Below are positions 42,856 to 50,166 of a stretch of DNA of 64,000 nucleotides, piece by piece. Numbering within the stretch: the first letter of the stretch is position 1; every line of letters starts with the position of its first letter. The notes below the pieces were generated by a model that saw only the letters and a program-made list of their open reading frames with translations, had not been told where the DNA came from and searched no databases. A program made the translations under genes and the position numbers. The DNA is taken from assembly GCA_050946935.1 (NCBI GenBank), contig JBMNVR010000001.1:372001-436000 (forward strand), in the 5' to 3' direction. Origin of the DNA: UQRS01 sp050946935. Lineage in GTDB: Bacteria; Bacillota; Clostridia; Oscillospirales; Acutalibacteraceae.

Positions 42856-43074
42856 ATGTCCAAAGCGGATATGATCGAAATTGAAGGCACGGTACTCGAG
42901 ACGCTACCCAATGCGGTGTTTAAGGTTGAGATTCCGGGCAATCATATCATTACGGCGTATATCTCCGGCAAGCTGCGTATGAACTTTATCCGCATCATGC
43001 CGGGCGACCGGGTCACGGTTGAGATGTCGCCCTATGACCTGACAAAGGGACGCATCACCTGGCGTTCCAAGTAG
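42856..43074 (+). CDS. infA: Translation initiation factor IF-1
   Basis: A 72-residue OB-fold factor that binds the 30S A site during initiation. ADMIEIEGTVLETLPNAVFK, GNHIITAYISGKLRMNFIRI and the ending SPYDLTKGRITWRSK are nearly invariant. AAGAGGAGG precedes the ATG. Confidence 0.98.
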   Translation: MSKADMIEIEGTVLETLPNAVFKVEIPGNHIITAYISGKLRMNFIRIMPGDRVTVEMSPYDLTKGRITWRSK

Positions 43075-43094
43075 TTGTTAAGGAGGTAATCCAA

Positions 43095-43208
43095 ATGAAA
43101 GTCAGACCTTCTGTAAAGAAAATGTGCGAAAAATGCAAGATTATAAAGCGCAAGGGAAAAGTCATGGTTATCTGTGAAAATCCCAAGCACAAGCAGCGTC
43201 AGGGCTGA
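43095..43208 (+). CDS. rpmJ: 50S ribosomal protein L36
   Basis: A 37-residue protein, MKVRPSVKKMCEKCKIIKRK and on, with a zinc site formed by CEKC, a later Cys (VICENPKH) and His. It is the zinc-type L36. AAGGAGG lies 8 bases before the ATG; placed between infA and rpsM as usual. Confidence 0.97.
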   Translation: MKVRPSVKKMCEKCKIIKRKGKVMVICENPKHKQRQG

Positions 43209-43243
43209 ACCCTGGCAGAAAGACAAATGGAGGTGCTTTATTA

Positions 43244-43612
43244 ATGGCTCGTATTGCCGGTGTTGACCTGCCGAGAGAGAAGCGGGTTGAAATTGGTCTT
43301 ACCTACATTTATGGTGTGGGCCGGAAAACCGCAAGCGAAATCCTCGCCGCGACCGGCGTCAATCCTGACACCCGGGTGAAGGATTTAACCGAAGATGATG
43401 TTTCCAAGATCCGTGAGTACATCGACCACAACGTCACCGTCGAGGGCGATCTCCGCAGGAATATCGCATTTGACATCAAGCGGCTCATTGAAATCGGAAG
43501 CTACCGTGGTACCCGCCATCGCAAGGGCCTGCCTGTAAGGGGTCAGCGTTCCAAGACGAACGCCCGTACCCGCAAGGGTCCCAAGAAGACGATCGCGAAC
43601 AAGAAGAAGTAA
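43244..43612 (+). CDS. rpsM: 30S ribosomal protein S13
   Basis: A 122-residue head protein contacting the P-site tRNA and the 50S subunit. MARIAGVDLPREKRVEIGLT, the helix-hairpin-helix YGVGRKTASEIL and SYRGTRHRKGLPVRGQRSKT are diagnostic. GGAGGTG upstream. Confidence 0.98.
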   Translation: MARIAGVDLPREKRVEIGLTYIYGVGRKTASEILAATGVNPDTRVKDLTEDDVSKIREYIDHNVTVEGDLRRNIAFDIKRLIEIGSYRGTRHRKGLPVRGQRSKTNARTRKGPKKTIANKKK

Positions 43613-43628
43613 GCAGGAGGTAGAAACA

Positions 43629-44033
43629 ATGGCTGCTACAAAGGGTAAGAAAGCTACCACAGGGCGCCGCCGCCGCGAGAAAAAGATCGTAGAACGCGGG
43701 GCCGCGCATATCCAGTCGACCTTCAACAACACCATCGTTACCATCACCGATGCCGACGGCAACGCGCTGTCCTGGGCGTCGGCCGGCGAGCTGGGCTTCA
43801 GAGGCTCGAGGAAATCGACGCCTTTTGCTGCGCAGAACGCTGCGGAGGTTGCCGCAAAGGCCGCGATGGAATATGGTCTCAAGACGGTTGAAGTATATGT
43901 AAAGGGCCCCGGCGCCGGCCGTGAGGCGGCGATCCGCGCTCTGCAGGCCGCCGGTCTTGAGGTGAACATGATCAAGGACGTCACCCCGATTCCGCACAAC
44001 GGCTGCCGTCCGCCCAAGAGAAGAAGAGTCTAA
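43629..44033 (+). CDS. rpsK: 30S ribosomal protein S11
   Basis: A 134-residue platform protein. GAAHIQSTFNNTIVTITDAD, SWASAGELGFRGSRKSTPFA and the ending TPIPHNGCRPPKRRRV are diagnostic. GCAGGAGG upstream. Confidence 0.98.
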   Translation: MAATKGKKATTGRRRREKKIVERGAAHIQSTFNNTIVTITDADGNALSWASAGELGFRGSRKSTPFAAQNAAEVAAKAAMEYGLKTVEVYVKGPGAGREAAIRALQAAGLEVNMIKDVTPIPHNGCRPPKRRRV

Positions 44034-44057
44034 CAAAAAAGGAGGGCACTGAAAGCT

Positions 44058-44651
44058 ATGGCTAGAAATACACAGCCCGTTCTGAAAAGATGCAAGACGC
44101 TGGGCATCTCCCCGGCCGTCATGGGCTATGCCAAAAATACCAACAGAAACCCGAAGCAGATGCGCCGCAAGCAGTCGGAATACGGCATGCAGTTGGCTGA
44201 GAAGCAGAAGGTCAAATTCATTTACGGCGTGCTGGAGAAGCAGTTCCGCAAGTATTATGAGAAGGCCGAGCAGAAGCAGGGCATCACGGGTGAAACCCTT
44301 CTGCAGGAGCTGGAGCGCCGGCTGGACAACGTCGTATTCCGTATGGGCTACGCCAACACCCGGCGGGAGGCGAGACAGCTTGCCAACCACGGTCATTTCA
44401 CGGTGAACGGTAAGCGGGTGGACATTCCCTCTTATCAGGTCAAGCCGGGCGACGTGGTCGCGGTGTGTGAGAAATCCCGTTCGTCGGAGAAGTTCAAGGC
44501 CCTGATCGAGCAAAACGGCGGAAAAACCTGCCCGAAGTGGATCGAGAAGGCGAAGGATTCCTTTGAGGGGAAAATCGTTGCCATGCCGATGCGTGACGAC
44601 ATCGACTTTGAAGTTGCCGAGCATCTGATCGTCGAGTTGTACTCCAAGTAA
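44058..44651 (+). CDS. rpsD: 30S ribosomal protein S4
   Basis: A 197-residue primary 16S-binding protein. ELERRLDNVVFRMGYANTRR and EARQLANHGHFTVNGKRVDI are diagnostic of the S4 domain. The N-terminal zinc-binding cysteines are absent (only one Cys near KRCKTLG), so it is the zinc-free type. In Firmicutes rpsD often lies elsewhere, but here it is in the alpha operon. Confidence 0.98.
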   Translation: MARNTQPVLKRCKTLGISPAVMGYAKNTNRNPKQMRRKQSEYGMQLAEKQKVKFIYGVLEKQFRKYYEKAEQKQGITGETLLQELERRLDNVVFRMGYANTRREARQLANHGHFTVNGKRVDIPSYQVKPGDVVAVCEKSRSSEKFKALIEQNGGKTCPKWIEKAKDSFEGKIVAMPMRDDIDFEVAEHLIVELYSK

Positions 44652-44711
44652 TCCGGTTCCGGATTACTTGGAACATGGCGCTCGTCGCCTAAATTAAAAG
44701 GAGGTTTCTAA

Positions 44712-45659
44712 ATGATTGAGATTGAAAAGCCCAGAATAGAAACTCTCGACCTTCTTCCCGACGGAACCTACGGCAAATTCATTTTGGAGCCGTTGGAGAG
44801 GGGTTTTGGAACCACCATCGGCAACAGTCTGCGCCGGGTGCTGCTTTCGTCCCTGCCGGGCGTGGCGGCGACCTCGATCAAGATCGACGGCGTCGTGCAT
44901 GAGTTTTCGACCGTGCCCGGCGTGACGGAAGATGTCACCGAAATTGTTTTGAATATCAAGTCGCTGACGGCTAAGCTGCACTGCGACGAGCCGAAGACGG
45001 TCTATATCGAAGCGGAGGGTCCCTGCGAGGTGACCGGTGGTTCGATCAAGGCCGATTCTGAGGTGGAGATTCTCAATCCTGAACTGCACATCGCCACCTT
45101 GGGCGAGGGCGCTAAGCTGAATATGGAGATTGTCCTCGACAAGGGCCGCGGCTATGTTCCGGCTGAGAAAAACAAACAGAATCCCGCCGTGATCGGCGTG
45201 ATTCCGGTGGACTCTATCTATACGCCTGTGGTGAAGGCCAATTATACAGTGGAAAATACCCGGGTCGGTCAGATCACCGATTATGACAAGCTGATCCTTG
45301 AGGTATGGACCAACGGAACCATCTCCGCCAAGGAGTCGGTTTCTTTGGCTGCCAAGGTCCTCACTGAACATCTCAACCTCTTTGTCGAGCTGTCCGGCGA
45401 CGCCTATAACGGTGAGATTATGGTGGAAAAGGACAATAAGGGCAAGGAAAAGGTTCTTGAGATGACCATTGAAGAACTTGACCTGTCGGTGCGCTCCTTC
45501 AACTGTCTGAAGCGAGCCGGCATCAACACGGTGGAGGATCTGATCAACAAGTCCGAGGAGGACATGATGAAGGTCAGAAACCTCGGCCGCAAGTCGCTGG
45601 AGGAGGTTATCCACAAGCTCGAATCTTTGGGCTTCACCCTCCGCAGCGATGACGAATAA
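44712..45659 (+). CDS. rpoA: RNA polymerase alpha subunit
   Basis: A 315-residue subunit. The N-terminal domain (about 1-225; FILEPLERGFGTTIGNSLRR) drives dimerisation and assembly, the C-terminal domain (about 245-310; LDLSVRSFNCLKRAGINTVE, RNLGRKSLEEV) binds UP elements and activators. AAAGGAGG precedes the ATG. Confidence 0.98.
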   Translation: MIEIEKPRIETLDLLPDGTYGKFILEPLERGFGTTIGNSLRRVLLSSLPGVAATSIKIDGVVHEFSTVPGVTEDVTEIVLNIKSLTAKLHCDEPKTVYIEAEGPCEVTGGSIKADSEVEILNPELHIATLGEGAKLNMEIVLDKGRGYVPAEKNKQNPAVIGVIPVDSIYTPVVKANYTVENTRVGQITDYDKLILEVWTNGTISAKESVSLAAKVLTEHLNLFVELSGDAYNGEIMVEKDNKGKEKVLEMTIEELDLSVRSFNCLKRAGINTVEDLINKSEEDMMKVRNLGRKSLEEVIHKLESLGFTLRSDDE

Positions 45660-45708
45660 CCCCTGAACGATTCTATTTTTAACTCTACGGTAAAAGGAGT
45701 GAGTATAA

Positions 45709-46050
45709 ATGCCCGGTACCAGAAAGCTCGGAAGAACCACCGATCACAGAACCGCCATGCTCAGGGCGATGGTCACCTATCTGCTGGAAAACGGCAAGAT
45801 CGAGACGACCTACACCCGCGCGCAGGAGGTTCGGTCGATGGCAGAGAAGTATATTACCCTCGCGAAGACGGACAGCCTGCATTCCAAGCGGCAGGCAATG
45901 GCGTTTATCACCAAGGAAGCTGTCGTTAAGAAGCTTTATGATGAGATTGCGCCGAAATACAGCACCCGCAACGGCGGCTACACCCGGATCACCAAGACCG
46001 GCCCCCGTCGCGGCGACGCGGCTGAGATGGCCATCATCGAGCTGGTTTGA
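45709..46050 (+). CDS. rplQ: 50S ribosomal protein L17
   Basis: A 113-residue protein ending the super-operon. RKLGRTTDHRTAMLRAMVTY, NGKIETTYTRAQEVRSMAEK and GGYTRITKTGPRRGDAAEMA are typical. A strong terminator follows 55 bases later. Confidence 0.98.
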   Translation: MPGTRKLGRTTDHRTAMLRAMVTYLLENGKIETTYTRAQEVRSMAEKYITLAKTDSLHSKRQAMAFITKEAVVKKLYDEIAPKYSTRNGGYTRITKTGPRRGDAAEMAIIELV

Positions 46051-46105
46051 TTGCACTTTGCCAAAAGGGGAGAAAACACCTCTTTTAGCGAAGGATAGAA
46101 TGCGT

Positions 46106-46151
46106 AAGAACCCGGCGTATCGTACTTTGGTGCGATACGCCGGGTTCTTTT
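46106..46151 (+). terminator. Terminator of the ribosomal super-operon
   Basis: A 17-bp stem (46106-46122 with 46133-46149) around a short loop is followed by TTTT. It is the strongest terminator in the window. Confidence 0.93.
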
Positions 46152-46592
46152 AAATTTCTGTTTTTTGGATGGTATTCGCGGTATTTTGATTTTTTTGTTT
46201 CCAAAGTATGCCTGAAAGAGAGAGGTATCTTTGCTTCGGTATGCTTGCATCAGCGGGTCTGGAAAATATAAAAAAGAGAGGTTTTCACCGGAAAGGTCGG
46301 AATAGTGCAGTAATACTGCGATTTTGTAGAGTTGAAGCTTAATGCCAAAATGATATAATAAAAAGCAGAAAAAATTAGTATTCTTATATGAATACCAACC
46401 AATATAAAGCAACTATACTCGTTTATTTGGGTCGATTACTTACCTCGTGTCAAAAGGCGTATCTGCGCTCTAATATATAAAAATAAAAAGCGCAGGATAC
46501 TGTTTGTAATTTGCATATTAAAAGCGGCAACTTTTTCCCGATATCCGGTTGGGAATGTGTGAAACAAATGGAAAATAAGGAGGAAACACAGT
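46152..46592 (+). other. AT-rich upstream region of the duplicated-domain surface gene
   Basis: No gene is visible. There is a perfect 6-bp dyad GTATTC-TTATAT-GAATAC (46378-46395), a possible operator, containing the ATTCTTATA motif, and a TATACT hexamer (46414-46419) that lacks a recognisable -35 box. The last 20 bases hold the AAGGAGGAAA ribosome site of the next gene. Confidence 0.45.
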
Positions 46593-49500
46593 ATGAAAAG
46601 GCAAAAACTATTGGCATTGCTTCTTGCTTTGTGCATGGCAGTATCTATGTTGCCGATCGGATCCTTGTCTGTAGGCGCGTCGGCAATTGACGGAGCGCCC
46701 GAGGAGCACAAGGCAGCGCTACAAGCAGCGATGGATGCGATTGACGCCATCGGCACAGTGACCTACAAGAGCTTGGAGGCTATCCAAACCGCTGAAACGG
46801 CATATGCCGCGGTGCCGGAGGAATCCCGTTCTTACATTGCGGACTATGCATCGACGCTGACTTCCGCGCGATCGTCGTTCAACGCTATAATCGAGGCGTA
46901 CGATTTCACGATCACAAGCAACCGGCCGGGAAGCAAGGGGTACATCAACGCCTGGCTGGCGACCTGCTCAGATGAGGTGTTCGACGCGACACGGTCCGCA
47001 ATCAGCGATACCATCAAGTATCAGTATTATAAGGGCCGGAATATCGGATTTACAAACGGCGGGACGAGTAACGATTTCAGCGACTGGATGGACTCGCCGT
47101 GGATGATCATTACCGGCGGCAGCGACGATAACTATAATAAGCAGGAATGGGGCGATCGGCAGACGACGACCGTTCCGGTTTTCCCGGGGATTGCGTTCAG
47201 TGTGGACTCGACCTTTTCTCAGAACTGGGAGTTCCAGAGCGCATATCCGGCGGGCGAAAACTTCAAGATGGACGGAAAAATCTATCAGGTATTCCGCGGA
47301 TACACCAAGAGCTATGATGCGTCGATAGAGCCGTCGGCAGCGGCGGATCTGCCGGCGATTGAAAAGAGTGGTAACCATCCGGAGGAAAGGGCGAACGACG
47401 GCGAAACGAACAAGAACATTTTCCTGTATGCTTACGCCAAATACAGCCAGGACAACCGGTGGGCGGGTCTGACCCTCGGCGTGCCGCAGAGCGAGTGGGC
47501 ACAGTCGGTTGGAAATACGCGGTACCAGACGTATGAAGGGCCGCAGGGACCGGCGTATATTCTCACGACGCTGGACAAGATTTCGGCCGCGCCGACTGAC
47601 GGGGCGCAGGACACTTACATCGCCGGGATGAACGATGCGTATGTTCTCATCACCGGGGACATGGCGGGCGTGATAGCCGGAATCAACGATTTCTTTAATC
47701 GTAGTGGCGAGCTTGTTTCTGCCGACGCGTCGAGCATTACATTTGAAAACGGAACCTTGACGGCTGAAGGTTTTGCGGAAGCGGACACAGCAGCCGCCGG
47801 CCGTGTTTCCGCATTGATCACCGCGTTGCCCGATGCTGCTGAGGTGCAGGCGTATGATCAGACGGCCATTGAAGCGGCGCGTTCTGAATATGATCTGCTT
47901 TCTGTGACGGCACAGGAACTGGTCACTAATTATAGCCGCCTGACAGAGGCGGAGGCTGCATTGGAGGAGATTTTATCCGCCTCTGCCGATGCTGCTGAAG
48001 TGGTCACCAAAATCGCGGCCATCGGTACGGTAACCTATAAAAGCCTGTCGGCAATCAGCGAGGCGCAGAAACTTTATGATGCGTTGAGCGAAGAATCGAA
48101 ATCTTATGTATCTAACCATCAGATTCTTGTAGATGCACAGGCGTCGTTCAACGCTATAATCGAGGCGTACGATTTCACGATCACAAGCAACCGGCCGGGA
48201 AGCAAGGGGTACATCAACGCCTGGCTGGCGACCTGCTCAGATGAGGTGTTCGACGCGACACGGTCCGCAATCAGCGATACCATCAAGTATCAGTATTATA
48301 AGGGCCGGAATATCGGATTTACAAACGGCGGGACGAGTAACGATTTCAGCGACTGGATGGACTCGCCGTGGATGATCATTACCGGCGGCAGCGACGATAA
48401 CTATAATAAGCAGGAATGGGGCGATCGGCAGACGACGACCGTTCCGGTTTTCCCGGGGATTGCGTTCAGTGTGGACTCGACCTTTTCTCAGAACTGGGAG
48501 TTCCAGAGCGCATATCCGGCGGGCGAAAACTTCAAGATGGACGGAAAAATCTATCAGGTATTCCGCGGATACACCAAGAGCTATGATGCGTCGATAGAGC
48601 CGTCGGCAGCGGCGGATCTGCCGGCGATTGAAAAGAGTGGTAACCATCCGGAGGAAAGGGCGAACGACGGCGAAACGAACAAGAACATTTTCCTGTATGC
48701 TTACGCCAAATACAGCCAGGACAACCGGTGGGCGGGTCTGACCCTCGGCGTGCCGCAGAGCGAGTGGGCACAGTCGGTTGGAAATACGCGGTATCAGACG
48801 TATGAAGGGCCGCAGGGACCGGCGTATATTCTCACGACGCTGGACAAGATTTCGGCCGCGCCGACTGACGGGGCGCAGGACTCTTACATCGCCGGGATGA
48901 ACGATGCGTATGTTCTCATCACCGGGGACATGGCGGGCGTGATAGCCGGAATCAACGATTTCTTTAATCGTAGTGGCGAGCTTGTTTCCGCCGACGCGTC
49001 GAGCATTACATTTGAAAACGCCACAGTGACTGCGAATGATGTAATTTGGAATTATGCCGACTACACCGCGGTGGACACGGCCCTCGAAAAGGTTGCTGCT
49101 TTCACCAAGGAAGACTACACCGAAGCCTCCTGGGCGAAACTGCAGACCGCGGTGAATGCGGTGGTGCGCAATCTGATGGAGGATGAACAGGCGACGGTCG
49201 ACGGCTATGCCGTCGCGATTGAGGAGGCTATCCTCGCCCTGGTGCCCATATCGGTGGAGATGAATCTGACCATCGGCACCGGCATGGTGACCGCCGCAGC
49301 CGAGGGCAAGTACGACATCACCTGGAACGCACACGTGCTGGTCGGGGACACCCTTGCGGTGGAGGACATCAACACAGCCGGTGTGAAGTTCAAGAACTAC
49401 GGCGTCTACTACTCGACCGGCAAAGATGTGCTGGCCGACTACAAGAACGCCTCGGCCGATCAGATCCGTAAGATCGTCTTTGCCCAGGGCGAGAATGTGG

Positions 49501-49649
49501 ACATTTACACCTCCTACGGCTTCCGGCTGAAGAACGTGGTGGAAAACCGCGTGCGTGCGGCCATGTTCTACATCGAGTACGAGCTGGACGGACAGAACTA
49601 TATCCTGCTCAGCACGGTCGACGAGGTGGTTGCCGTCATCGCGGAATAG
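46593..49649 (+). CDS. Large secreted surface protein with two near-identical 293-residue blocks
   Basis: A 1018-residue secreted protein of unknown function. Signal peptide about 1-30. A short helical module (about 37-93; AIGTVTYKSLEAIQTAE) precedes block A (about 94-386). A linker and a second helical module (about 387-516; AIGTVTYKSLSAIS) precede block B (about 517-809), identical to block A except for one Thr-to-Ser change. The C-terminus (about 810-1018) has a FIVAR-like helical segment and a beta-rich end. Each block holds stretches resembling LGFP repeats (LGVPQSEWAQS, then RYQTYEGPQGPAYIL), associated elsewhere with cell-wall attachment. No LPXTG or dockerin is seen. AAGGAGGAAA precedes the ATG. 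Confidence 0.85.
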   Translation: MKRQKLLALLLALCMAVSMLPIGSLSVGASAIDGAPEEHKAALQAAMDAIDAIGTVTYKSLEAIQTAETAYAAVPEESRSYIADYASTLTSARSSFNAIIEAYDFTITSNRPGSKGYINAWLATCSDEVFDATRSAISDTIKYQYYKGRNIGFTNGGTSNDFSDWMDSPWMIITGGSDDNYNKQEWGDRQTTTVPVFPGIAFSVDSTFSQNWEFQSAYPAGENFKMDGKIYQVFRGYTKSYDASIEPSAAADLPAIEKSGNHPEERANDGETNKNIFLYAYAKYSQDNRWAGLTLGVPQSEWAQSVGNTRYQTYEGPQGPAYILTTLDKISAAPTDGAQDTYIAGMNDAYVLITGDMAGVIAGINDFFNRSGELVSADASSITFENGTLTAEGFAEADTAAAGRVSALITALPDAAEVQAYDQTAIEAARSEYDLLSVTAQELVTNYSRLTEAEAALEEILSASADAAEVVTKIAAIGTVTYKSLSAISEAQKLYDALSEESKSYVSNHQILVDAQASFNAIIEAYDFTITSNRPGSKGYINAWLATCSDEVFDATRSAISDTIKYQYYKGRNIGFTNGGTSNDFSDWMDSPWMIITGGSDDNYNKQEWGDRQTTTVPVFPGIAFSVDSTFSQNWEFQSAYPAGENFKMDGKIYQVFRGYTKSYDASIEPSAAADLPAIEKSGNHPEERANDGETNKNIFLYAYAKYSQDNRWAGLTLGVPQSEWAQSVGNTRYQTYEGPQGPAYILTTLDKISAAPTDGAQDSYIAGMNDAYVLITGDMAGVIAGINDFFNRSGELVSADASSITFENATVTANDVIWNYADYTAVDTALEKVAAFTKEDYTEASWAKLQTAVNAVVRNLMEDEQATVDGYAVAIEEAILALVPISVEMNLTIGTGMVTAAAEGKYDITWNAHVLVGDTLAVEDINTAGVKFKNYGVYYSTGKDVLADYKNASADQIRKIVFAQGENVDIYTSYGFRLKNVVENRVRAAMFYIEYELDGQNYILLSTVDEVVAVIAE
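46873..47751 (+). repeat. 879-bp intragenic direct repeat, copy A
   Basis: This copy matches 48142-49020 at an offset of exactly 1269 bases (423 codons), keeping frame. I see three differences: 47525 C/T (silent), 47613 A/T (Thr to Ser) and 47720 T/C (silent). Confidence 0.95.
48142..49020 (+). repeat. 879-bp intragenic direct repeat, copy B
   Basis: Second copy of the block at 46873-47751, about 99.7% identical. The flanking helical modules are only moderately alike, so the boundary of near-identity is sharp on both sides. Confidence 0.95.
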
Positions 49650-50166
49650 TTGCTGATGGGAATCATGTGATTCCTACAGGATATATTGCTGCAAACCCAC
49701 TGTATAACACTTCTGAAAGGCGGGTGGTACAGGCGCAATTTATGTTGGATGCATATTTTTGCTGTCGGCCCCGGCGGCAGGCTTCGGATCGGATCACCTG
49801 CGTTTTTTATCCGCCCGGCATTTTGATGGTCGGAACGCTGTGAATATCTCTGCTGTCGGGGCGATCCGGATTGTTGTAAGGCACGCAATCCAACCCGGAT
49901 GATCTGTTTTAAGCTGCTCGGGCATAACGCCCGGGCAGCTTTTTTACAGGATAAAAATTAATAAGTTATAGAAGCGTTTTGCGATATATTGCTGATTGTC
50001 GGGGTTTGTGCCCTTTGTGATAATTTGTGTTAGAGGTCGGAAAAATGCAGAAATCGTTCGGTTTTGTGGAATTGCGTTCTTTCGCCGGGCATGTATAATA
50101 AAAATGGAATTATTTGAAAATGGCTTTTATGTCGTTTCAGTCAATTACATGAAGGAGGCTTCGGCT
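49650..50166 (+). other. Intergenic region between two secreted-protein genes
   Basis: No gene supported. The upstream transcript appears to end at the terminator at 49911-49945, giving an unusually long 3' untranslated stretch of about 260 bases. A weaker GCAGG/CCTGC hairpin followed by GTTTTTT (49770-49808) may stop it earlier. From 49950 on the sequence is AT-rich and should hold the promoter of the next gene, but no clear hexamer pair was identified. Confidence 0.5.
49911..49945 (+). terminator. Terminator downstream of the duplicated-block surface gene
   Basis: A 13-bp stem with one G-U pair (49911-49923 with 49929-49941, loop ATAAC) runs into TTTTTT. Confidence 0.85.

Noticed and set aside
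46873..49020. Insertion sequence or CRISPR as a cause of the long repeat
   Set aside because: The repeat is in frame inside one coding region, without terminal inverted repeats, transposase or short spaced units.
48237..49334. 365-codon minus-strand frame, partly duplicated at 46968-47378
   Set aside because: It is the antisense reading of the duplicated block. Its repetition merely reflects the DNA repeat, with no ribosome site or family resemblance.
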